Below, one piece after another: positions 17,122-24,964 of a DNA stretch of 64,000 bases (positions are counted from its first letter, which is position 1; each line of letters opens with the position of its first letter). The DNA is from Aurantiacibacter rhizosphaerae (lineage in GTDB: Bacteria > Pseudomonadota > Alphaproteobacteria > Sphingomonadales > Sphingomonadaceae), in NCBI RefSeq assembly GCF_009807005.1, contig NZ_WUBR01000002.1, positions 806,001-870,000 on the forward strand, read 5' to 3'. The notes beneath the pieces are model-generated. The model ran no database searches and was not told where the DNA came from. It saw only the letters and a list, made by a program, of their open reading frames with translations. The position numbers and the translations under genes were made by a program.

Positions 17122-17865
17122 ATGACCAGTACTCTCCGCCCCAACACCCTGCGTCTAGGCGTCAATATCGATCACGTCGCCACCATCCGCAATGCGCGCG
17201 GGGGCGATCATCCCGATCCCGTGCGCGCGGCGGAAATCGTGGCGCGCTGCGGCGGTGACGGCATCACCGCGCACCTGCGGGAAGACCGTCGCCATATCCG
17301 CGACGAGGACCTGCGCCGCATACAGGATGCGACCGATCTGCCGCTGAACCTGGAAATGGCCGCGACGGACGAGATGCTGGCCATCGCCCTTGCCCACAAG
17401 CCGCACGCCGCATGCATTGTGCCGGAAAAGCGCGAGGAGCGCACGACCGAGGGTGGGCTGGATGCCGCAGGCCAGCACAATCATCTGCAGCCCATCGTCA
17501 GCCGTCTGAAGGATGCCGGCATCCGCGTCAGCCTGTTTATCGAGGCGACGGAGCGCCAGCTTGATGCCGCCCTGCAACTGGGCGCGCCGGTGGTGGAATT
17601 CCACACCGGGGCGTATGCCCATGCGGAAGGTGAGGAACGCGCCGCGATCCTGAAGCAGCTGACCGATATGTCTGCGCTCGCCGTAAAGAACGGTATCGAG
17701 CCCCATGCCGGCCACGGCCTTACCTACGAAAACGTGCAACCCGTGGCCGCCATTCCGCAACTGGCAGAGCTCAACATCGGCCATTACCTGATCGGAGAGG
17801 CGATCTTCTGCGGGCTGGAGCCTGCCGTGCTGAGGATGCGTGAATTGATGGATCACGCACGATGA
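17122..17865 (+). CDS. pdxJ: Pyridoxine 5'-phosphate synthase
   Basis: 247 residues. The N-terminal [17 protein letters not shown] and the segments [13 protein letters not shown] and [13 protein letters not shown] are PdxJ signatures for 1-deoxy-xylulose 5-phosphate and amino-acetone phosphate binding. It makes pyridoxine 5'-phosphate in the DXP-dependent vitamin B6 route. It is followed by acpS after 10 bases, the common pdxJ-acpS pair. Confidence 0.97.
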   Translation: MTSTLRPNTLRLGVNIDHVATIRNARGGDHPDPVRAAEIVARCGGDGITAHLREDRRHIRDEDLRRIQDATDLPLNLEMAATDEMLAIALAHKPHAACIVPEKREERTTEGGLDAAGQHNHLQPIVSRLKDAGIRVSLFIEATERQLDAALQLGAPVVEFHTGAYAHAEGEERAAILKQLTDMSALAVKNGIEPHAGHGLTYENVQPVAAIPQLAELNIGHYLIGEAIFCGLEPAVLRMRELMDHAR

Positions 17866-17875
17866 GGTGCGCACG

Positions 17876-18280
17876 GTGATTATCGGCCTAGGCTCCGACC
17901 TGTGCAATATCGAGCGCATCCAGAATTCGCTCGATCGCTTCGGCGAGCGGTTCACTAACCGCGTGTTCACCGACGTTGAGAACGCCAAGGCCGCGCGGCG
18001 TCCGCACACGCAGGCGGGCACCTATGCCAAGAGGTTCGCCGCGAAAGAGGCCTTCAGCAAGGCCGTGGGCACCGGGTTCAAGCGCGGCGTGTTCATGAAG
18101 GATATCGGCGTCGTGAACGCGCCCAGCGGTGCGCCCACCCTCGCCCTTACCGGCGGCGCGGCCGCGCGGCTTGAAGAACTGACGCCCGAGGGCCACACTA
18201 TCACCGTTCATCTCACCCTCACCGACGATCACCCATGGGCGCAGGCCTTCGTGATACTCGAAGCCCGTCCGAAAGCCTGA
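17876..18280 (+). CDS. acpS: Holo-[acyl-carrier-protein] synthase
   Basis: 134 residues. The metal/CoA motifs [12 protein letters not shown] and [18 protein letters not shown] are those of AcpS. It transfers 4'-phosphopantetheine from CoA to a serine of acyl carrier protein. The GTG at 17876 is preferred because it gives the usual M-I-I-G-x-G-x-D opening and has GAGG 8 bases before it; a GTG at 17867 would add three residues. Between pdxJ and lepB, a frequent alphaproteobacterial order. Confidence 0.95.
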   Translation: MIIGLGSDLCNIERIQNSLDRFGERFTNRVFTDVENAKAARRPHTQAGTYAKRFAAKEAFSKAVGTGFKRGVFMKDIGVVNAPSGAPTLALTGGAAARLEELTPEGHTITVHLTLTDDHPWAQAFVILEARPKA

Positions 18281-18291
18281 TCCGTTCCGCC

Positions 18292-19146
18292 ATGAGCGAC
18301 AAAACACCGAAAAAGCCGATCAACTGGTTTGCAGAAGTTCGGGGCCTTGCCTTGATGCTGCTGGCGGTGCTTGCCTTCCACACCTTCGTGGCGAAACCGT
18401 TCTACATTCCCAGCATATCCATGGTGCCCAACCTGATGGTGGGAGATCGGCTGGTGGTGAGCAAATATCCCTACGGCTGGAGCTGGGTATCGGCCAGTTT
18501 CCACGTCCTGCCGCGCGACGACTGGCGCATTGCACCAGGCACGCCGGAATATGGCGACATCGTGATCGCGGTGCCGCCGGGCAAGGCGGAGGATTATATA
18601 AAGCGCGTGATTGCCCTGCCGGGTGATACCATCGCGCTGGTGGACGGGCAGATCATCCTGAACGGAGAGCCCATTCCGCAGAAGATGGAACCGCCGGTCC
18701 GCATTCCGGCACAAAACGACAATATCTGCGACTATGGCAATGAATGCCTCTCGGCGTTCGAGCCCTATCGCGTCACGCTGGAGGACGGCACACAGGTTTA
18801 CGAACCGCCGACCTATCGCGAAACGCTTCCCAATGGCGCCAGTTACCTTATCATCGACCATCAGGATCAAAGGCTTGATGATATGGCGCAAATTACCGTT
18901 CCCGATGGTCACGTGTTCCTGATGGGAGACAATCGGGACCATTCGGCAGACAGCCGCGCCGCAGCCTATGACAGGGGCCTTGGCGGGCCTGTGCCGCTGG
19001 AAAATATCGGCGGACGGGCGGAATTTATCACCTTCTCGCTGGACGGGCGCGCATCGTGGAACCCACTCAGCTGGTGGAATTCCTTGCGCGGTGATCGCGC
19101 ATGGACCAGCCTGCGCCCCGAATTGCGAGGGGAGCAGGCAGAATGA
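18292..19146 (+). CDS. lepB: Signal peptidase I
   Basis: 284 residues from the ATG at 18292. One N-terminal membrane helix (about 17-35) leads to the catalytic serine in PSISMVPNL (S43). The general-base lysine is K104 in DYIKRVIALPGD, and box E reads GDNRDHSADSR. It cleaves signal peptides on the periplasmic face. The in-frame upstream codons overlap acpS and are not used. Its stop overlaps the start of the next gene (ATGA). Confidence 0.96.
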   Translation: MSDKTPKKPINWFAEVRGLALMLLAVLAFHTFVAKPFYIPSISMVPNLMVGDRLVVSKYPYGWSWVSASFHVLPRDDWRIAPGTPEYGDIVIAVPPGKAEDYIKRVIALPGDTIALVDGQIILNGEPIPQKMEPPVRIPAQNDNICDYGNECLSAFEPYRVTLEDGTQVYEPPTYRETLPNGASYLIIDHQDQRLDDMAQITVPDGHVFLMGDNRDHSADSRAAAYDRGLGGPVPLENIGGRAEFITFSLDGRASWNPLSWWNSLRGDRAWTSLRPELRGEQAE

Positions 19147-20291
19147 GCGATCCGGTAGGACCAACTGGCGAAGGGCACATGGGCGCCAGCCCCACGCGAA
19201 TATCCTCCCCCGAGCTGCGCTTCGAAGCATGGCGCGCGCTGACCTGGACCGTGGTTGTCGGCCTGGTGGTGCTGGCGGTTTATATCTCGCAGAGCCTGCT
19301 GGTGATCTTCGGGGCGATGGTATTCGCCACGATGGTGGATGGCGGCGCACGCCTGCTGGGCCGGGTGATGAATATCGGCCGCGGATTGCGAATCGGCATC
19401 GTCCTGTTCGCCGCCATCGCATTCCTGGTGTGGCTGTCCATGTTTGCCGGCACGCAGATTTCGGACCAGGCGGCGGAATTTCCCAAGATCATCAATGAAC
19501 AGGCCACCGCCCTATTTGACTGGATGCGCAAACAGGGTTTCCAGATCAGCACGCAGACCGTGCAATCCATGGCCACGCAGGCGGCAAGCGGTTTTGGTAC
19601 CGTCACCCGCGCGCTCACCGGCCTTCTGGGCGGGCTGACCACGTTGCTGCTGATCGTGATCATCGGCGTATATGTGGTGGTGGAACCGCGCCTGTATGAG
19701 CGCGGCGTGGCCTGGATGCTGCCAAAGGGGCGCCGGGCCGAGTTTTACGATACGGCCAACAAGATGGGCTACACCATGCGCCGCCTGATGTTCGGGCGAC
19801 TGGTGGGCATGGTGTTCGAAGGCGTGTTCACCTACATCGCGCTGCTTTGTTATGGCCTGTTCACAGGCGATCCCATTCCCATGGCCGCATTGCTGGCGAT
19901 CCTTACCGGGCTGCTGGCCTTCGTTCCCAATATCGGCGCGCTGATTTCCGGCACGCTGATGGTGCTGGTGGGATTTTCGGGTGGTGCGCAGATGGGCATC
20001 TATACCATCGTCATCTACCTCGCGATCCAGAATATCGATGGCTATTTCGTGATCCCGATGATTGCGAAGAAGACGGTGGATCTGGCGCCCGCGCTGGTGC
20101 TGTCGATGCAGCTTGTCATGGGCATATTGTTCGGCATCCTCGGCCTGCTGCTGGCCGATCCGCTGCTGGCGATGATCAAGGTGGCGCTGGCCCAGCGCGC
20201 CAAGGCCAAGGACGCCGAAGACGTTTCAGCGATGGACAAGGCCGCGCACAGCCATGGCGATGCGCAAACTCCGGAGAGCGACCCTGCGTAA
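19143..20291 (+). CDS. AI-2E family transporter (PerM/TqsA type permease)
   Basis: 382 residues with about eight hydrophobic segments, including paired helices at the start and the conserved late segments LLAFVPNIGALISG, GYFVIPMIAKKTVDLAPALVL and LLLADPLLAM. The family exports small molecules; autoinducer-2 is only one proposed substrate, so the substrate here is open. Start ATG overlaps the lepB stop. The C-terminus is a charged cytoplasmic tail that overlaps the next gene by 38 bases. Confidence 0.9.
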   Translation: MSDPVGPTGEGHMGASPTRISSPELRFEAWRALTWTVVVGLVVLAVYISQSLLVIFGAMVFATMVDGGARLLGRVMNIGRGLRIGIVLFAAIAFLVWLSMFAGTQISDQAAEFPKIINEQATALFDWMRKQGFQISTQTVQSMATQAASGFGTVTRALTGLLGGLTTLLLIVIIGVYVVVEPRLYERGVAWMLPKGRRAEFYDTANKMGYTMRRLMFGRLVGMVFEGVFTYIALLCYGLFTGDPIPMAALLAILTGLLAFVPNIGALISGTLMVLVGFSGGAQMGIYTIVIYLAIQNIDGYFVIPMIAKKTVDLAPALVLSMQLVMGILFGILGLLLADPLLAMIKVALAQRAKAKDAEDVSAMDKAAHSHGDAQTPESDPA

Positions 20292-21561
20292 ATTTCTCTA
20301 TACGATCGTGTTCCTGATCCTGCTGGGGCTGGCCGTGCTGTTCGTGCTGCGCATGTACGCCGAAGAGCTGACGGAGATGGCCCTTGTGCCCGACGTCGAG
20401 TTTACAGAGCAGGCGGCGCTGGAAGACAATGCCTATCAGGATCCGGCCATGTGGTTCAGCCGCCCCGGCAAGGGTGTGAACGATCCGGCCCGCTGGCAAC
20501 CTGCAATCAGCGACGGGGAAGACGATCCCTTCGCCCCCGCCAATCCAAATGCCACTGCCTCTGCCACTGCCACTGCTACTCCCACTACCGCTGCGAGCGC
20601 CTCTGCCAGCGCGGACACGGCAAGCGAAACAGGCGTAAATGCCAGAGCGCAGGCCGTTTCTGCTGACGGTGCGGATACCGACACCCCGCAATTCGCGGTG
20701 TTCTTCATCCACCCCACCAGCTTTCTGGACAATGATGCCTGGAACGCCCCGCTGGATGATGAGGAGTCGCAAACCCGTGCGCGCCTGATGGTGCGCGGCA
20801 TGGCCAGTGCCTTCAACCGCGCGAGCGAGATCTGGGTGCCGCGCTATCGCCAGGCGACCTACGGCGCATTCCTGACAGACGCCCCCGAAGCGGGCCGCGC
20901 GCTGGATGCCGCCTATGCTGACATTGATGCGGCCTTCGATTTCTTCATCGACAGCATTCCTGCCGATATGCCCATCGTCCTGGCAGGGCACAGCCAGGGC
21001 GGATACCATGTTGTGCGGTTGCTGACAGACAAGCTGAAGGGCACCGATCTGATGGACCGGGTGGCCGTGGCCTATCCGGTGGGCATGCCCATCTCTACCA
21101 AAACGGATCTGCCCGCCCTTGGTCTGCCCGCCTGCGCCGCGGCGCAGCAGGCCGGATGCGTGGCCAGCTGGGCCAGTTTCGCCGAACCTGCCGATCCCGG
21201 CCAGTACCTGCGCTTGTACAACAGGACGCCAGGTATTGACGGGCAATCGCGCGAAGGCAGCCCCATCCTCTGCTTCAATCCGCTGACCGGCACCGTAAAT
21301 GGCGAAGCCGGTGCGGATCGTAATCTGGGCACACTGGTGCCGGAGGATGATCTTGCCAGCGGCGAACTGGTGCCAGGCTCCGTCCCCGCGCGATGCGATC
21401 CCGATACCGGCATCCTGCTGATCGGCAATCCGCCAAAGCTGGGCCAGTATGTCCTGCCGGGTAACAATTATCACGTTTACGACATTCCGCTGTTCTGGCG
21501 TAACCTGCAGGACGATGTCGTGAACCGGGTGCGCCAATGGCAACCGAAGACAGCTTCGTAA
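20254..21561 (+). CDS. DUF3089 alpha/beta-hydrolase-like protein
   Basis: 435 residues. A basic N-terminus and one hydrophobic helix (about 13-33) anchor the protein. Residues ~100-125 are an Ala/Thr/Ser low-complexity linker encoded by a DNA micro-repeat. The rest is DUF3089, with the nucleophile elbow AGHSQGGYH and the early VFFIHPTSFLDNDAWNAP segment. It is probably a cell-envelope esterase or lipase; the substrate is unknown. It starts 38 bases inside the previous gene and its end overlaps ruvX by 25 bases, suggesting translational coupling in this tightly packed run. Confidence 0.85.
   Translation: MAMRKLRRATLRKFLYTIVFLILLGLAVLFVLRMYAEELTEMALVPDVEFTEQAALEDNAYQDPAMWFSRPGKGVNDPARWQPAISDGEDDPFAPANPNATASATATATPTTAASASASADTASETGVNARAQAVSADGADTDTPQFAVFFIHPTSFLDNDAWNAPLDDEESQTRARLMVRGMASAFNRASEIWVPRYRQATYGAFLTDAPEAGRALDAAYADIDAAFDFFIDSIPADMPIVLAGHSQGGYHVVRLLTDKLKGTDLMDRVAVAYPVGMPISTKTDLPALGLPACAAAQQAGCVASWASFAEPADPGQYLRLYNRTPGIDGQSREGSPILCFNPLTGTVNGEAGADRNLGTLVPEDDLASGELVPGSVPARCDPDTGILLIGNPPKLGQYVLPGNNYHVYDIPLFWRNLQDDVVNRVRQWQPKTAS
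20551..20610 (+). repeat. Degenerate GCCACT-type micro-repeat in coding DNA
   Basis: About ten imperfect six-base units (GCCACT, GCCTCT, GCTACT, CCCACT and similar) encode the Ala/Thr/Ser-rich linker of the DUF3089 protein. It is in frame, so slippage by whole units would only change linker length. Confidence 0.7.
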
Positions 21562-22034
21562 CGGAAGACGCCGCCGCGTTTCGCGACGCGTTGCCCGATG
21601 GCGGGGTGCTGCTGGGGCTGGACCTTGGCACCAAGACCATTGGCACCGCGCTGTGTGATGCCGGGTGGAATTTTGCCACAGCCGCCAAGACCCTGCCCAA
21701 AGGCAAGTTCTCGCGTGACAAGGCGGCACTGCAGGAAATCTGCGCCGCGCGGCGGGTGGCTGGTTTGGTGATCGGCCTGCCACTCAACATGGATGGCAGC
21801 ACCGGGCCAAGGGTTCAGGCAAGCCGCGCCTACGCCCGCAATCTGGCGGCATCGCCCGATGGCCTTGGCCTGCCAGTACTGCTGTGGGACGAGCGATGGT
21901 CAACCACTGCGGCAGAGCGTGATATGATCGCCACCGATACCAGTCGCCGAAAACGGGCAGAGCGGATAGACAGCCATGCCGCCGCTGTAATCCTGCAGGG
22001 CGCTATAGACAGGCTGGCAGGCGGATTGTTTTAG
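21537..22034 (+). CDS. ruvX: Holliday junction resolvase-like protein RuvX (YqgF)
   Basis: 165 residues. The RNase H-like acidic residues are visible in LLGLDLGTKTIGTA, VLLWDERWSTTAAER and ERIDSHAAAVILQ. YqgF/RuvX proteins act on nucleic-acid junctions and in 16S rRNA 5'-end maturation. There is an N-terminal extension of ~20 residues over E. coli YqgF. Overlaps the DUF3089 gene by 25 bases and ends the plus-strand run; it converges with the cassette at 22046. Confidence 0.95.
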   Translation: MATEDSFVTEDAAAFRDALPDGGVLLGLDLGTKTIGTALCDAGWNFATAAKTLPKGKFSRDKAALQEICAARRVAGLVIGLPLNMDGSTGPRVQASRAYARNLAASPDGLGLPVLLWDERWSTTAAERDMIATDTSRRKRAERIDSHAAAVILQGAIDRLAGGLF

Positions 22035-22045
22035 GCCAGTATGGT

Positions 22046-22945
22046 TTAGGCCAGCGCCAGATCGCGCCGCCGCCTCGCAGCTTCCATCGCGATCAGGCGG
22101 CTGCCCGAATTTTCCGCACGCCGCCATAAATCGTCCCGCTCCGCAAGATCCAGCACGCCTGCCTGCGATTCCAGCGCAACCAGACGCATCCTGTCACTTG
22201 GGTGGGTGCGCGCGAAATTATGGGCAAGATCCTGCGCCTCCTCGCCGCCAAGTCCCACTGCAACGCGCAGGAAAACCTCGCTACCGCCGGGACTGATGAC
22301 GCCCGCAATCTCGTCCTTCTCCACATCGAAGCGGTATTGATCCAGCCATCCCTGCGCGCCGCCGGCATGCATGATGTTGATGGAGACAGACAGGCTTTCG
22401 GGCGGCAATTGCGAATGCACATCGCGGTGCGCGCGGTAATGCATCAACTTGCCCGGATCGAGCGTGGAGCGCTCCACAAACCGCAGGCCCGCCTTCTCTC
22501 CGATGGCGCCCGCCACGGCCTCATAGTCGTACTCATAATAATCGCTGGAGTAGCCGGGGCCGAAATAGCCGACGGTGAGAAAATCGAAATTGTGATCATG
22601 CGGCATTTCATAGGAGAAAGCAGAGGCACCGCTGGCCCGGAACATGTGCTCGTCTGCGCTGGGCCAGAAATTGGCGCGCATGTAATACTCACGTCCGAGA
22701 CCGGACAGCATCACCACCTGCGGGCCATAACTGCTGGCATCGTGGCCCACGTCCACGCCCTGCTTCAACTCCTCCAGCATCATGTCGCCCAGGAAACTGC
22801 GGTTATTACCCAATTTGCGCAGCCATCCTGCCGCGTGCAGCAGGCTTTCCTCCTCATAAGCGCGGAAGCCTTCGCTCTCCAGCGCCTCGACACATTCTTC
22901 CAGTTCGCACGGCGCGGTATCTTCAATCTCGATTATGCGGGGCAT
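22046..22945 (-). CDS. Cupin-like putative peptide-tailoring enzyme (third gene of cassette)
   Basis: 299 residues from the ATG at 22945, 13 bases inside the preceding gene. I do not recognise a named family. The middle shows a likely metal-binding beta-barrel: H116-x-H118 in MPHDHNF followed by a run of aromatic and acidic residues (YFGPGYSSDYYEYDYE), and H169, H173 and H177 in MHYRAHRDVH. This resembles cupin or other non-haem metal sites. The last ~70 residues are helical and HEAT-like. Together with the 322-residue and 52-residue genes it forms a compact minus-strand operon. Role in modifying the small peptide is inference. The upstream in-frame region to 23074 overlaps the neighbour and is not used. 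Confidence 0.75.
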   Translation of the reverse strand: MPRIIEIEDTAPCELEECVEALESEGFRAYEEESLLHAAGWLRKLGNNRSFLGDMMLEELKQGVDVGHDASSYGPQVVMLSGLGREYYMRANFWPSADEHMFRASGASAFSYEMPHDHNFDFLTVGYFGPGYSSDYYEYDYEAVAGAIGEKAGLRFVERSTLDPGKLMHYRAHRDVHSQLPPESLSVSINIMHAGGAQGWLDQYRFDVEKDEIAGVISPGGSEVFLRVAVGLGGEEAQDLAHNFARTHPSDRMRLVALESQAGVLDLAERDDLWRRAENSGSRLIAMEAARRRRDLALA

Positions 22946-23901
22946 TCTTCGGCCTCCAGTTGTTGAAGCTGCGGATAGGTTTCCAGCAATTGCGCACGCA
23001 GCGCGCCCGCCTGTGCGGCAAGCGGATCCTGCGGACGGCGCGCCACGGTGATCAGCGCGCGAAAACCGGTGCACGTATCAAGTGCCAGCGCCTCCCGCAT
23101 TGCCTGCCAGCGCAGGGAAACATCGCCTTCATCCATGGCAATTTGCGCAATAGCGGGCGCGGCATCTTCGCGGCCCATGCGGCCCAGCAGGGCGACGATG
23201 GCCTCCCGGCGGCTGGTGGAGATCTTGCCAGAGCTTTGGTGCAGCAATCGTCCGCTGGCCGCGTCATATTCACGCGCGGGCGCCGGATCATCGGCTGTGC
23301 GCAGCAGGCGCAGGAACACGGCGCGCTTTTCCACCCGGTCAATCGCCAGCGCCTCGTGATTGAGATCGAATGCGAGGCGGTTGCCGGGATGCAGGCTCAG
23401 CCTCTCTTCGTCGAACACAGCAATGTCTTCCGCCACCTGCCGTTTGCGCACCATGCGCGCCTGCGCCGATCCGGCCAGCAGGGCATCGAATCGCGTCGCA
23501 TCGCAGAAATTATAGCTCGCCGCCTCGCTGTCGCCCGGTTCGCGCGCCTGCAGCAAAAGCTGCGCGCGTCCGGTTTGCGCCAGCAGCAGAGACGTGGATG
23601 TGCCGTTAAAGCCATTGCGAAACTGCGGATGGCCGATCGGGTTTTGCGCAAGGGCGCGGCAATAGTGGGCGGATAGCGAGGCCATAAGCCTTTCAGCCTC
23701 ACCGACCTGCGTGAAAACAGCTTCCAGCACGGGGCATGCCGCCAGGGGCGCGCCCTTGCCGTAAGCCTTCAATTCCTCCTGCATTTGCGCCGCGCCGGGT
23801 TCGGCAGACCAGCCATCGCGGGCGGCCTGCATGCCCGCTTGGGCCTGGCGTTGCGGAGCCCTGTCGCTCCGCAACGCCGCGATGTCGGGGTGTACCAGCA
23901 T
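22933..23901 (-). CDS. HEAT-repeat-like protein of unknown function (second gene of cassette)
   Basis: 322 residues, no named family recognised. The N-terminal ~110 residues are helical; the middle (about 95-180) has GHPQFRNGFNGTSTSLLLAQ and a stretch of beta character; residues ~230-320 consist of paired helices resembling HEAT repeats (REAIVALLGRMG, AIAQIAMDEGDVSLRWQAM, LDTCTGFRALITVA). HEAT-like scaffolds often grip peptides, so it could be the peptide-binding partner of the enzyme encoded next. It starts 12 bases after the 52-residue gene and overlaps the third gene by 13 bases. Confidence 0.7.
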   Translation of the reverse strand: MLVHPDIAALRSDRAPQRQAQAGMQAARDGWSAEPGAAQMQEELKAYGKGAPLAACPVLEAVFTQVGEAERLMASLSAHYCRALAQNPIGHPQFRNGFNGTSTSLLLAQTGRAQLLLQAREPGDSEAASYNFCDATRFDALLAGSAQARMVRKRQVAEDIAVFDEERLSLHPGNRLAFDLNHEALAIDRVEKRAVFLRLLRTADDPAPAREYDAASGRLLHQSSGKISTSRREAIVALLGRMGREDAAPAIAQIAMDEGDVSLRWQAMREALALDTCTGFRALITVARRPQDPLAAQAGALRAQLLETYPQLQQLEAEECPA

Positions 23902-23913
23902 CGTGCCCTCGCC

Positions 23914-24072
23914 TTATACGATGCCGCCGCAACCGGGAGGGCAGCTGTCGTAAACGACGGTGGCGATCACGATGATCGAATCGTCATGGCCGGGGCGCTG
24001 CGTCGTTCCGAAAAGGCCGGTCAGCAATTCCATGTCGGGCAGGCTGGTCAGGTCGATCTTGGGAAGTTTCAT
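23914..24072 (-). CDS. 52-residue Cys-containing peptide, candidate RiPP precursor
   Basis: Starts MKLPKIDLTSLPDMELLTGL and ends VVYDSCPPGCGGIV. The first ~28 residues look like a leader (amphipathic, L/D-rich, with L-P-D and a G-L-F-G step). A linker TTQRPGHDD follows, then a hydrophobic strand (SIIVIATVVY) and a C-terminal C-P-P-G-C-G-G motif. Layout and position as first gene before two uncharacterised proteins fit a ribosomally made, modified peptide. GGAGAT lies about 8 bases before the ATG at 24072, good support for translation. No signal peptide or known bacteriocin motif; function unproven. Confidence 0.65.
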   Translation of the reverse strand: MKLPKIDLTSLPDMELLTGLFGTTQRPGHDDSIIVIATVVYDSCPPGCGGIV

Positions 24073-24092
24073 TGAAGTAATCTCCATGCATC

Positions 24093-24113
24093 GGAACGGC
24101 ACTGCGCCGTTCC
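24093..24113. promoter_or_regulatory. 8-bp inverted repeat in the leader of the peptide cassette
   Basis: GGAACGGC and GCCGTTCC are exact complements around a 5-base loop, 20 bases upstream of the 52-residue gene and just before its ribosome site. No T-run follows. It may be an operator or an RNA hairpin. The stretch behind it (about 24143-24180) is strikingly AT-rich for this genome and probably holds the promoter. Confidence 0.5.
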
Positions 24114-24178
24114 TGCAGGAAGATGTGCCGACCTGGCGGCCATCACTTAAGTTAAATGACTGTAATCAAGCGATCTAT

Positions 24179-24964
24179 TTAGGTATTCGCGCGTATCAGC
24201 ACCACCACGAGGCCCGCTGGCATCGGTCCCGCATGGGGCGAAACGAGGCGCTGCGCATCGGCCCGTGCGCGATCCAGAATGGCTGCGGGAATGGCCGGAT
24301 CGGCAATCACGGCATCCGCACTGCCCAGCAGGCGAGACTGGCGAATGGTCAGGTCTTCGGGATCGTCGCTATCCAGCGTGAAGGTGTGGCAGGCGTTTGC
24401 CTCCTGCCCCTGCGCGCCGTTCAGCCATTCCTCCAGCCGGTCAGCCCCGCCCGCGGCAAGCGGATCGAGCGGACCGCCCTCCCCCAATGCGGCGTCCAGC
24501 GCGCGGCGACGTTCCGCCATTTTCGGAAAACGCGCCTTGATCTCGGCACGCATGGCGGAAAGCTTTTCGGCAAGGTCGCCCAGATCGGCAGGCAGCAGCT
24601 TTTCCAGCCGCAGCCGCAATTGCTTGGCGAGGCCTGCCGATGCGCCGCTGGTGCCAACGGCGATTAGCACCGGATCACGTTCCAGCAGGCTGGGCGTGGT
24701 GAAATCGCACAGGTCCGGCCGATCCACCACATTCACCAGCAGTCCGGCGCAGCGCAGGCGAATGGCATCGCCTTCGCACATCTTGGCATCGTCATGCGCC
24801 ACGAAGGCCAGCCGCGCGCCTTCATCCACGCCCTGCTGCATGTCGGTAACCACGCGGCCGCCCGCGCGCTCCACCAGGCGGCGCTTGGGTTCGGCCATTT
24901 CGCCCTCCCCCAGCACGATCACCGGCTGCCCGGCCACGCGATGGAAGAGCGGGAGCGAGCGCAT
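24179..24964 (-). CDS. Siroheme synthase N-terminal-type precorrin-2 dehydrogenase with CobA remnant
   Basis: 261 residues. The N-terminal half is the CysG-N/Met8 fold (PLFHRVAGQPVIVLGEGEMAEPKRRLVERAG), with VVDRPDLCDFTTPSLLERDPVLIAVGTSGASAGLAK matching the dimer and active-site region. It oxidises precorrin-2 and may insert iron for siroheme. The last ~70 residues look like the start of the CobA methyltransferase (D-P-E-D-L-T-I-R-Q-S-R-L-L-G-S-A-D-A-V-I), but the first strand lacks the usual G-A-G-P-G-D-P loop and the domain is cut short. Methylation must come from elsewhere. Start overlaps the lysA stop (ATGA). Confidence 0.85.
   Translation of the reverse strand: MRSLPLFHRVAGQPVIVLGEGEMAEPKRRLVERAGGRVVTDMQQGVDEGARLAFVAHDDAKMCEGDAIRLRCAGLLVNVVDRPDLCDFTTPSLLERDPVLIAVGTSGASAGLAKQLRLRLEKLLPADLGDLAEKLSAMRAEIKARFPKMAERRRALDAALGEGGPLDPLAAGGADRLEEWLNGAQGQEANACHTFTLDSDDPEDLTIRQSRLLGSADAVIADPAIPAAILDRARADAQRLVSPHAGPMPAGLVVVLIRANT

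Noticed and set aside
20176-21783. 535-codon minus-strand open frame opposite DUF3089 and ruvX
   Set aside because: Both plus-strand genes have clear family motifs; the antisense product is Arg/Gly/His-rich without domain features.
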